Below are positions 42,430 through 52,058 of a stretch of 64,000 bases of DNA, piece after piece. The notes beneath the pieces were generated by a model. That model was not told the origin of the DNA. It was given only the letters and a program-made list of their open reading frames with translations, and did not search any database. Position numbers and translations under genes: made by a program. Source of the DNA: Brachycybe producta. Taxonomy: Eukaryota; Arthropoda; Diplopoda; Playtdesmida; Andrognathidae. The stretch is from the NCBI GenBank assembly GCA_036925085.1, contig JAUPFP010000017.1:4166960-4230959 (forward strand), given 5' to 3'. Numbering within the stretch: position 1 is the first letter of the stretch; each line of letters begins with the position of its first letter.

Positions 42430-43375
42430 AAGAAATTCTTTCTTTTAACAAGAAATTCCTTCTTTTAACAAGAAATTCCTTCTTTTAACAAGAAATTCCT
42501 TCTTTTAACAAGAAACTCCTTCCTTTAACAAGAAACTCCTTCCTTTAACAAGAAACTCCTTCCTTTAACAAGAAACTCCTTCCTTTAACAAGAAATTCCT
42601 TCCTTTAACAAGAAATTCCTTCCTTTAACAAGAAATTCCTTCCTTTAACAAGAAATTCCTTCCTTTAACAAGAAATTCCTTCCTTTAACAAGAAATTCCT
42701 TCCTTTAACAAGAAATTCCTTCCTTTAACAAGAAATGCCTTCCTTTAAGGGGAAATGCCTTCTTTTAAGGGGAAATTCCTTCTTTTAAGGGGAAATTCCT
42801 TCTTTTAAGGGGAAATTCCTTCTTTTAAGGGGAAATTCCTTCCTTTAAGAGGAAATTCTTTCCTTTAAGGGGAAATTCCTTCCTTTAAGAGGAAATTCCT
42901 TCCTTTAAGAGGAAATTCTTTCCTTTAAGAGGAAATTCTTTCCTTTAAGAGGAAATTCTTTCCTTTAAGAGGAAATTCTTTCCTTTCAGAGGAAATTCTT
43001 TCCTTTAAGAGGAAATTCTTTCCTTTAAGAGGAAATTCTTTCCTTTAAGAGGAAATTCTTTCCTTTAAGAGGAAATTCTTTCCTTTAAGAGGAAATTCTT
43101 TCCTTTAACAGGAAATTCTTTCCTTTAACAGGAAATTCTTTCCTTTAACAGGAAATTCTTTCCTTTAACAGGGAATTCTTTCCTTTAACAGAGAATTCTT
43201 TCCTTTAACAGGAAATTCTTTCTTTTAACAAGAAATTCTTTCTATTAACAAGAAATTCTTTCTATTAACAAGAAATTCTTTCCTTTAACAAGAAATTCTT
43301 TCCTTTAACAAGAAATTCTTTCCTTTAACAAGAAATTCTTTCCTTTAACAGGAAATTCTTTCTTTTAACAAGAAA
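42430..43375 (+). repeat. 20-bp minisatellite, about 47 copies
   Basis: Unit TTCCTTTAACAAGAAATTCC and variants, in perfect 20-bp register. Variants occur in blocks: AACAAGAAATTCC (to 42,740), AAGGGGAAATTCC (to 42,840), AAGAGGAAATTCTT (to 43,105), AACAGGAAATTCTT (to 43,220), AACAAGAAATTCTT (to the end). It lies about 100 bp from a DOCK exon. Confidence 0.95.
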
Positions 43376-43478
43376 TTTGTTAAACATTAAAAAATACCCC
43401 AGTCCCTTCCATTTAGAGTTAAATGGTTTAAACTGCATAATTCAAAGAAATATTAAAATAAGGTAAAATTTTACAAAC

Positions 43479-43579
43479 TTGTATACAAGAGCAGCTGCAA
43501 AATGGCCAGTTATGTATGTATCCATCACTGGACGAAAGTGTTCAAATTTACTTTGCTCCAGAATTCCAAAAATTCCCAT
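43479..43579 (-). CDS. DOCK3/4: DOCK-B family GEF, exon
   Basis: Acceptor TTCATATTGCAG. Encodes MGIFGILEQSKFEHFRPVMD then TYITGHFAAALVYK. DOCK-B proteins have HFRPVMDTYI.KHFAGALAYK here. The donor is GTTTGT at 43478, or GTAAAA four bases on. Enters in phase 0 from the next exon and joins with matching length (no gap against the family). The downstream intron is the giant 38-kb one. Confidence 0.9.
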
Positions 43580-43641
43580 CTGCAATATGAACATTTATTG
43601 ATCACTTAAATTAACTTAAAAAATTCTATTATAATAAATAC

Positions 43642-43734
43642 CAAAGTCTGAAAAACTTGTGTTGAATGAGCTGTACAATTCCCATCTGCTGTTGAAAACA
43701 TTGCAAAAAGAGCATCCAAAATATCCTGGAGAAA
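43642..43734 (-). CDS. DOCK3/4: DOCK-B family GEF, exon
   Basis: Acceptor CATATTCATAG, donor GTATTTATTA, 93 nt, phase 0-0. Encodes FLQDILDALFAMFSTADGNC then TAHSTQVFQTL. FLQDILD.LF is one of the strongest DOCK motifs. Separated by only 62 bp from the next exon and by about 20 kb from the previous one. Confidence 0.92.
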
Positions 43735-43876
43735 CTATGAATATGTATAAGCAAAAAAAATCCAATGAGTTCGCTTATGGAGAAATATGGCCAAATGTTG
43801 TCCAAACATGAAAAATCGTAATGCATATTGTACTGCACGTTCAGTTGCAAAACAGTAAATTTTATCAGATCATATT

Positions 43877-44459
43877 GAGACGATAAGACCAGGAGCAATC
43901 CTGGCTCGTTTAATTTTTCCTGGATTGTTTGTTTTTGTTTGGATTTGCATAGAACTTCGACAACCCTCTGTACTATTGTACAGAAGTTTGACCTAGTTCT
44001 ATCAGCTGAAGATGCCAATATATTGCTTTGGGTCACCTCACGGGGCTTGGGCCTCTTTCCTCCCAGTCCCACCCCTTAATACAAAGAGATCGTCCTGATA
44101 AGCAGAAGCATTAATTCAATGGGGTTGTGTTTTTCTATTGAAATTGGTTTAAATTGGGGATGAATCATCTTTAAGATTTTGGGTGACCATTTATCAATTG
44201 CTCTGATTGGTCCATTTGGATTTTAAGTTTGTAAATAACCAATCAGAGGATATTGAGAAAGTGTTCTCAGTATCCTCTTTTTGGGTATAAAAAGCCATGT
44301 TTTTGATGTAATAAAATCATTCTTGAAACAGAGAATATATGCCCAGACATACAACAGTTAAAAGGCTGTTTGCATGTGCCAGCTTTAAATAATACCCAAT
44401 AGAATGCACCAGCATTTGTGTTAATTACATATTTCAAAGTAATTTCTAAATAAACAGAT
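43877..44459 (+). repeat. family D LTR, third copy (U3 and R part)
   Basis: Starts TGAGACGATAAG. Shares AGGAGCAATCCTGGCTCG with the first copy and GTATCCTCTTTTTGGGTATA with the second. Similarity is lost after AATAAACAG at about 44,459. Confidence 0.65.
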
Positions 44460-45032
44460 GGAGATCAGATATGATGCAATACCTGGTATAACTGTTAAAT
44501 ATCGTTTCTGCTTTTCTTTTACATTCGTTTGTTTGCTGATATTTTCGAAGCATAATTTTGTTAGCAGTGATACACACAATATCGAATATATTGCACCTCG
44601 GCACGAAAAGTGGACAACTCAAAAAACACGTTCTGAGAAAAATGAGTGTAAAGTCGCATTTTTTCTATGTAAACTATTGTAGGGAAGTATTTTCTTTTTT
44701 TATTTTTTAGTCAGAAAACATTCCAATGAGTAAAAAGGGAAATAAATTCTCACTCAGGAATAGTAAAATATGCCATATAAATTTGGATAAAATAATTTTT
44801 AGTAAAAATGGCTAACGTTTCAACTCTAATTTAGTCATCTTCAGAGCCTGAAAATTATACAAAATTAATAAAATCTTTTGAAATAGGCAGTTCTAAACAA
44901 CATAATAATAAAATTTTAAAGATTTACCAGTTATTAGAAAAATTGTTGAATAATTTTGTAAAAACTGTAGTAATGGGAAAAAAAGATTATACAGTTAAAT
45001 TAAATTAACTCTTCAACGAAAGCAATACTTAT

Positions 45033-45985
45033 ATGAAAAGCAAAAATTTAACTAATATCATTCAAACTAAAGTAAATAATTTAGTCAAAAAATGGGAAAA
45101 TAAAAAAATAATAACTAGTCTGGATTACCAAAAATACACAAAGACAACACCCCCTAAGACCTATTGTTTCAAATATAACTATGAACTTGCAAAATTTATA
45201 GCTGAACCTATAAATCAAATAGTCGAAAAAACGTATAACTATGTTAAAGACTCATGACATTTTGCTTAAGAAATCCCCTCTGGGTACATTTTAACATCGT
45301 TAAATATTCAATCACTTTACACTAACATTCCTACTGAATTAATACTAACAATACTAATGCAGAATTGGCATTCAATATCTCCTCACACCAATCTACCTAA
45401 AGAATAATTTCTTGAAAGTTTAGATTTATGTTTAAACTCAACATTTTTTTCTTTTAATAATGTTCATTACAAACAAATTTTTGGCACTGGGCAGCTGGGC
45501 AGCTGTCACTGCCAACTTAGTCACGGAAACAATAGAAGACAATATTCTTAACCGTTTAACTTTTTATTTACCCTTTTACAAAAGATACGTAGATGATATA
45601 ATTACTGCTATTCCAAAAGATCGAATTGATTTTGTTTTGAATTTATTCAATTCTGCTCATGACAGAATAAAATTTACCATAGAAATTGAAAATAATAATA
45701 GTATTGCATTTTTGGATCTAAAATAAATCCATAAACCTGATGGATCCATTAAAACTGACATTTATAAGAAATCTACTTTGGTCACGAAGATATCTTAATT
45801 TTAATTCTTATCATCCTGTAAACCAAAAGAAATCAGTAATAAAAAGTCTCATAGATAGGGCTACCACACTCCCCTCATCTAATCAATTAAGGAAATCTAA
45901 TATTAATAAATGCAAAGAAATTCTTTCTAATAATAACTACCCCTTACCATTAATTAACAAAATAATCTTAAACAGCAAAAAATAA
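45033..45985 (+). pseudogene. Penelope-like reverse transcriptase, decayed
   Basis: 45033-45257 contains NNLVKKWENKKIITSLDYQK and NYELAKFIAEPINQIVEK with TYNYVKDS, the N-terminal PLE RT region. 45460-45726 contains FLALGSWAAVTANLVTETIE (the usual MGSPLS..AN.. segment, altered), FYKRYVDDIITAIPK (catalytic YVDD) and NNSIAFLDLK. Continuation at 45740-45985 resembles the PLE thumb/linker (SVIKSLIDRATTL). Multiple frame breaks. Confidence 0.85.
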
Positions 45986-46149
45986 AGAATAATGCCAAAC
46001 AAAATAAATCTAACTCTTATCTGATTTTCTATTACATATGTTTTTGGCCTTTCTGAAGAAATGAAAAAAAAATTTCACTAATGCCACTATAAATGTGACA
46101 TTCAAAAGTAACAATACTTTGAAACAACTATTATCCAATACTAAAGACC

Positions 46150-46275
46150 ATGTAGAATATGAAAAAAATTGAGAACTTATTTATAAAATTGATTACAAAG
46201 ATAATAATGCTTGCTACATTGGCCAAACAAAACAATATCTAAAAAATAGAATTAATACACATAAGAATTAAACTA
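46150..46275 (+). pseudogene. GIY-YIG endonuclease remnant of PLE
   Basis: The frame ELIYKIDYKDNNACYIGQTK then QYLKNRINTHKN is the GIY-YIG core of Penelope-like elements (YK...CYIGQT...L..RI..H). It ends at a stop. Its presence excludes the endonuclease-less Athena type. Confidence 0.8.
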
Positions 46276-47807
46276 GAAAATTAAATAACCATAGTGCCAT
46301 TTGCAATCATGTTATTTCACAACAACACATAATTGATTGGGAAAATCCTCAAATTTTATGTACAGAAAATTATAATTTAAAAACAACTTTAAAGAAATGT
46401 TCTTTATTAAAAAACACAAAAATTCTATAAATTTAAGGTCAGATACTGAAGGTCTCAACAATATGCTTATTTAATCTAATTTTTTAAAAAAAATTGAACT
46501 ACCTGCATCCTCCCTACTCTTTTTTAAAAAATAGAGTTGTCTCTTGTGTTTCATTCAGTTTGTATGTGGATGTTATCTTCACAATAGATGCTATGCGATT
46601 TTTCGTCCAAAAAATACACGAAATAAAATGAAAACGATATATTTTAAATTAATTTCGTTTTTTATTTATTTCGTAATTAAATTTCGTTAATGGTTTGTGT
46701 TCTGCTAAAACGAAAAAAATTAAAAAAAAACAAACATGAAAAATCACATTTTTGGCAACAATTAAAACCTGAAACAAAAAGTACCTATGTGCATTACTAA
46801 AACCAGAAATCACAACAGCGACAACAAGGGATGGAAATGGTAATAACAGCAAAGAAATAAAAAGTAACAATAAACAATTAAATATTATAACCTACCTTTA
46901 ACCTAACATCTGCTGCTGTTTGTGCATGTACTAATTACTTCAAAATATTCCATTGTTCGTTTGAAGTGGGAAAAAATGGCTCCTTTTTTACTCAAAATGT
47001 CAACAAACACGCATGCGCGACTTTTTGGTGGTAACGAAATATAAGAAACCTTTCGTCACGAAAAAGAAAAAAATATCTAACGACACTTGTAAAATAAGAC
47101 TGAAAATACGAAATAATTTTAAATACATCGTATTTTTAATGTATTTCGTATTTTCTCACATTTCGTCTTACAGTGCGCAAAGCATCTAATAGCTGTAATG
47201 CTAGCTATTTTTACAAAATTATGTACTTTTATTCAACAATTTTTCTAATAACTGGCAAATCTTTAAAATTTTATTATGTTGTTTAGAAGTGCCTATTCCA
47301 AACGATTTTATTATTTTTGTATAATTTTCAGGCTCTGAAGATGAGTCAGAGTCGAAATTTTACTAAAAATTATTTTATCCAAATTTATATGGCATATTTT
47401 ACTATTCCTGAGTGAGAAATTTTCTCCTTTTTAAGAGCCTAGATACAGCGTTTAGTAAAAAAATTCTCGAAATGTAGGCGCTAAGATCGTTTTTTGATTG
47501 AAAAAAACTTTTTTTAACGTTTTTTCTTCAGGTTTCAAGTCACAATAATTAATAGAAAAATAATTTCCCATGCTAAGCTTATAAAAATAAAACATCGTGA
47601 AGCCAATAGATTAATGCACGTGCTAATTTTTATGTGATTGTTCTAAGTCGTTTTAATAGGAGTTCTTCAAATGTTTGGGTGACGGTTTTTTGGTCCTATG
47701 GGACTTAACATGGAGTTAAACAAGGGATTCAAGGAACCCTATAGACCTCCATTGCTTTAATATATGCTTTCATATATCAAATAACCAACTTTTTTTTCAT
47801 TGTTACA

Positions 47808-48245
47808 TGTGTGCGCATGAGTACGCACATGAACACACGTGTGCGCATGAGTACGCACATGAACACACGTGCGCGCATGAGTACGCACATGGACACACGT
47901 GCGCGCATGTGTACGCACATGGACACACGTGTGCGCATGTGTACGCACATGTACACACTTGTGCGCATGTGTACGCACATGTACACACTTGTGCGCATGT
48001 GTACGCACATGTACACACTTGTGCGCATGTGTACGCACATGTACACACTTGTGCGCATGTGTACGCACATGTACACACTTGTGCGCATGTGTACGCACAT
48101 GTACACACTTGTGCGCATGTGTACGCACATGTACACACTTGTGCGCATGTGTACGCACATGTACACACTTGTGCGCATGTGTACGCACATGTACACACTT
48201 GTGCGCATGTGTACGCACATGTATAGACGTGTGCGCATGTGTATA
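47808..48245 (+). repeat. 30-bp tandem array, left arm
   Basis: About 14 units of GTACGCACATGTACACACTT plus GTGCGCATGT. Almost strictly alternating purine/pyrimidine. The first four units carry GAACACACGT or GGACACACGT variants. Long open frames here are by-products of the repeat. Confidence 0.95.
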
Positions 48246-49039
48246 TAGATAAACACATGCATGTACTCAAGTACATGACATAGTTACATGTGATGCGCAT
48301 GCGTCATTCATTTGTAATAATATGGTTTAGAATGAATATACGTCACATGTATTCTAATATACAAAAATAATAACAGAACATAGAAAGGAACACCCCTCCT
48401 AAATAATAGATAAGTCCCCCCTTTCGAATGCTACACTGGAAAGAGGAAGAATCAAGGTTTTTTTAAAAAAAAATTACGTTTTTAAAAAATCGAAATTTTA
48501 TATATCGAATCGCTCTAAAATTCCAAACAACTCAAGAACGGAATGAGATAAAGACATGCAGTATTTTTTATTTGATTCCGTGGGTCAATATGAAGCTCCT
48601 GACAAAAAATTAGAAAATTTTACCCAGGGGTTATTTTTTTATGAATTTTTTAGAAACAAATTTTGAGTTTTTGGTCATAATTTTTAGTGGGTCGAACAAC
48701 TCGAAAACGGGGCCACCTACAATAAAATGTCATCAGACTTAAAATGATGTAAACATTCTGACGATGAAACTGGAAAAAAAATTGGAATTTTAGGGCGATT
48801 CGATATATAAAATTTCGATTTTTTAAAAACGTAATTTTTTTTTTTCAAAAAATCGAGATTCTTCCTCTTTCCAGTTGTAGCATTCGAAAGGGGGGACTTT
48901 TCTATTATTTAGGTTCCTTTCTATGTTCTGTTATTATTTTTGTATATTAGAATACATGTGACGTATTTTCATTTTAAACCCATATTATTACAAATGAATG
49001 ACGCATGCGCATCACATGTAACTATGTCATGTACATGAG

Positions 49040-49442
49040 TACATACATGTGTGTACATGTGCGTACACATGCGCACACGTGTGTACATGTGCGTACACAT
49101 GCGCACACGTGTGTACATGTGCGTACACATGCGCGCACGTGTGTACATGTGCGTACACATGCGCACACGTGTGTACATGTGCGTACACATGCGCACAAGT
49201 GTGTACATGTGCGTACACATGCGCACACGTGTGTACATGTGCGTACACATGCACACAAGTGTGTACATGTGCGTACACATGCGCGCACGTGTGTACATGT
49301 GCGTACACATGCGCGCACGTGTACATGTGCGTACACATGCGCACAAGTGTGTACATGTGCGTACACATGCGCACACGTGTGTACATGTGTGTACTCATGC
49401 GCACACGTGTGTTCATGTGCGTACTCATGCGCACACATGTAA
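49040..49442 (-). repeat. 30-bp tandem array, right arm (inverted)
   Basis: About 13 units, complementary to the left array (ATGTGCGTACACATGCGCAC with ACGTGTGTAC). One unit is shortened near 49,320. Flanks AACAATGAAAAAAAAGTTGG and AACTTTTTTTTCATTGTT also pair with the left arm. Confidence 0.95.
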
Positions 49443-49555
49443 CAATGAAAAAAAAGTTGGTTATTTGATATATGAAAGCATATATTAAAGCAATGGAGGT
49501 CTATAGGGTTCCTTGAATCCCTTGTTTTTTCCCTTTTCTTGCATGATCCTATATA

Positions 49556-49583
49556 CCTCCATTGCTCTTTAGAGCAATGGAGG
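49556..49583. repeat. 28-nt perfect hairpin
   Basis: CCTCCATTGCTC / GAGCAATGGAGG with TTTA loop, in the foldback element, copying part of the CCTCCATTGC sequence at 47,745. Confidence 0.85.
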
Positions 49584-50059
49584 TCAAAAAACGATCGATT
49601 TTGAACCTTGTTTAAAAACAGAAATACATTTTCAAAATTTATAAAAAGGATACATCGTGAAGCCAATACATGAGAGTATGTGCAAATTATTTTGTTATTC
49701 TACTAAATCGTTTTTAACAAGAGTTTTTCAAATGTTTGTGGGGCGGTTTTTGATGCAATTGGGTTTAACATGGGGATAAAAAACGAACGATTTTGAACCC
49801 TGTTTAAAAATAGAAGGACATTTTCAAAAAACTATATAAATCGAGCACCTGAAGAACAATACTTTTTATTGCATTTTGCGCTTTAATGTATTTTAATTGA
49901 GGGATTGTGAGTCAATTTCTTGCAGTTTTAGTAACACCATATAATAACACTCATTTGTCTTGTTGTCGTCTGTTCAAAATAACAAGATATACGTGTATCT
50001 AGGCTCTTAACTCATTGGAATGTTTTGTGACTAAAAAATAAAAAAGAAAGACTACTTTT

Positions 50060-50970
50060 ATATTATTCCTTCAATTAGTCACAAACTCAATTCATATTAT
50101 GTCAATATTGTGAATAGTTAAAACAGTTTTTTACACTTGAAAAGCTCAGCCAAGTAAGCCAAGAATCTTCTTTTAACTTTAAACTCCTTTTCCCAAAATA
50201 GTTTTTTTTTAGTTGTGTCACTCTTCCAGCCGAGGTGCGATGTGTGAATATTGATATTTGCATATCAAATATAATTTTTTTTTCCTCCAGAAATAGCAAT
50301 ACTGTTTTGGCTTTGTCTATAGTAAATAATTAAAGAGTATGTGCACTCTTTTTGAAGTGACAAAACAGTGTAATCAACTTATATGTAATAGATAAATACT
50401 CTGTCCCTCTATTACCCACTACAGCTCTTCGAACATAACAGAAGAAGATAAATGTGGGTCCAACTTAAAAAGTCGGACCCACATTAAATCTAGGACATTA
50501 CAGACTTAAAAACTTGAGAAGAAATAAAGAAAAGTCGCCACTCCTCCTCATTTCTTAAAAACCACCTAACTTTTAAATACTGTTCCTATCTATAGATAAA
50601 ATAGGACAATTGTCCATATTACATTTTTTATTAAATAATTAGTATTCCTTGCACATACAAAGAACAAACCAATCAGCAGAAAGAAAGTGTTTTTCTATGA
50701 AAGGGAAACTTGTATAAATAGGCTTAACATTTTAAGTTAAGACGGACTGAACTTTGGCTTTTGCCAACACACCAAAGGAAAGCTCTGCATCTCTGCCAGA
50801 TTGGTTTTCTTTGAAAATGTAGTGTTCTCTAGCCCATCCAACACAGACAAACCGTGGGATACCACTGTGTTTAATTTTGTTGTTGATCAAAGTTTGTAAC
50901 CAAAACAAACCGAGGCTGTAAGCCTCTGTGTTTATTTTCAAGTTACATCCTCACTGATCTTCAACATAAC
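50060..50970. other. intron, no feature recognised
   Basis: A/T-rich sequence left of element B3. A short inverted repeat GTGGGTCC/GGACCCAC with inner AGTCGGACC-type bases lies at about 50,453-50,485. No exon seen. Confidence 0.45.
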
Positions 50971-51656
50971 TGTGAGCTTTTGACATCAACCAATATTTAA
51001 TTACCAACCTTTAGATGACATTTTCTACTTTTCGTTTCTTCTCTGAGCAGTATGACACCTGCACAGAGAAGATCCGAGCTGTAGAGAGAGCTGGATGGAG
51101 ATAGATTGTAGTCACTCTTCTGCATGGGGGTGTAATCGATGCAGGAGAGTGGCGGCCATCTCTCTCTCTTCCGGTTGATGCTGATATACATCTTCTCCAT
51201 CGGTATTCCGACTAGAGAAGATGTTGTAGCTGCTGAGAATCGTATAGCTCCTGCCCTATGAAACCTCCGGCCTCTGAAGAGAAGTTATTTACATAAACAT
51301 AGAGACAACGCTACTTCTTGTTACAACACTTTTATTCATTCCTTGTAAGAAGTACAGATACAAGGGTGAATAGTAAAATACTAACGGTGAATCCTCAGGC
51401 CCATGATTTGGAATTTATCTCAAAAACAGGCAAAGGAAAGAACTTAGGAACAAAGAGGAACATGGTCCTTTTATACCTTGGACCTGTGTACACCTGCGAG
51501 GTGTAACCAGGTCCAAGTGACCATGGTCCTTTACGTATCAATCCGCCACTTGGGCATGAGTCAGAAAGGTGAGTCAGAGAGGAGGGAGGGACGGTTGAGA
51601 GTTGTTTACCCCCCAGGCTATGGTTTTGGCGGGATCACGATTTACAGGGTGTTACA
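50971..51656 (-). repeat. element B3 3' LTR
   Basis: On the minus strand TGTAACACCCTGTAAATCG...AAAAGCTCACA. 686 bp. Confidence 0.92.
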
Positions 51657-52058
51657 TACCCTCCAACTTTGCTTGGAGTACGTCCTCGTACTCCAGCCAA
51701 GGGTGGAAGGTTTTCAAGTTACGCAGCGGGGAGACATGGGTGGCTGAGGACTTACCGTGTACAGAGGTGGTTATGGAAAGGCACTGGCACCGAAGTGTCA
51801 GCGCCCCTAAAAATTGAAAAAGGCTGAAAACATAAAACAAAGATAATTAATGCTCGCTGAGTGGCGAGCCGCTATTGAAATTTTAAAGAGACAGGACAGT
51901 TGCAACGTATTTTATTTTTTATAAATTTTTCGATAATGCCACCCGGATGGGTGGCGACCACATGAGTACATGTGGCGCGCAGCTATCCCTGCTGCGGAGG
52001 GTGGGGAGGATCCTGAGTCCATGAACCGTACGGGGGGGTAATCCCGCCGGACCTGGCC
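51657..52058 (-). other. element B3 region between accessory frame and 3' LTR
   Basis: Non-coding on the minus strand. It includes short purine-rich stretches near the LTR that may serve as polypurine tract. Homologous to 40,064-40,503 of B2. Confidence 0.5.

Larger units (their letters stand above)
47435..50006. mobile_element. foldback element with tandem-repeat arms (TSD TTAA)
   Basis: Ends GAGCCTAGATACA and TGTATCTAGGCTC, with TTAA on both sides (47431-47434 and 50007-50010). Inside are long inverted arms (about 47,745-48,480 against 48,790-49,510), each mostly an array of 30-bp units, and an A/T-rich centre near 48,640. Extra direct repeats (ACATCGTGAAGCCAATA at 47,592 and 49,651) lie outside the arms. 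No transposase. Arms built of subrepeats are typical of FB/Galileo-like foldback transposons; the TTAA would suit piggyBac-like cutting. Confidence 0.72.
44692..50059 (+). mobile_element. Penelope-like element, split by a foldback element
   Basis: RT and GIY-YIG endonuclease in PLE order (45,033-46,275), flanked by inverted terminal repeats: 44692-44975 on the left, 47205-47430 plus 50011-50059 on the right. The repeats share AGTCAGAAAACATTCCAATG-type, ACTCAGGAATAGTAAAATAT and CCAGTTATTAGAAAAATTGT sequence. The right repeat is cut by the foldback element 47435-50006. Coding parts are full of stops and shifts. Antisense to DOCK. Confidence 0.83.

Noticed and set aside
42430..43375. CRISPR-like regular array
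   Set aside because: Units are contiguous 20-bp repeats without unique spacers, in an animal genome.
47757..49666. Open frames of 117-214 codons rich in His, Cys, Thr and Val on both strands
   Set aside because: They come from 30-bp repeats (a multiple of three) that stay open in every frame; no domain or conserved start.
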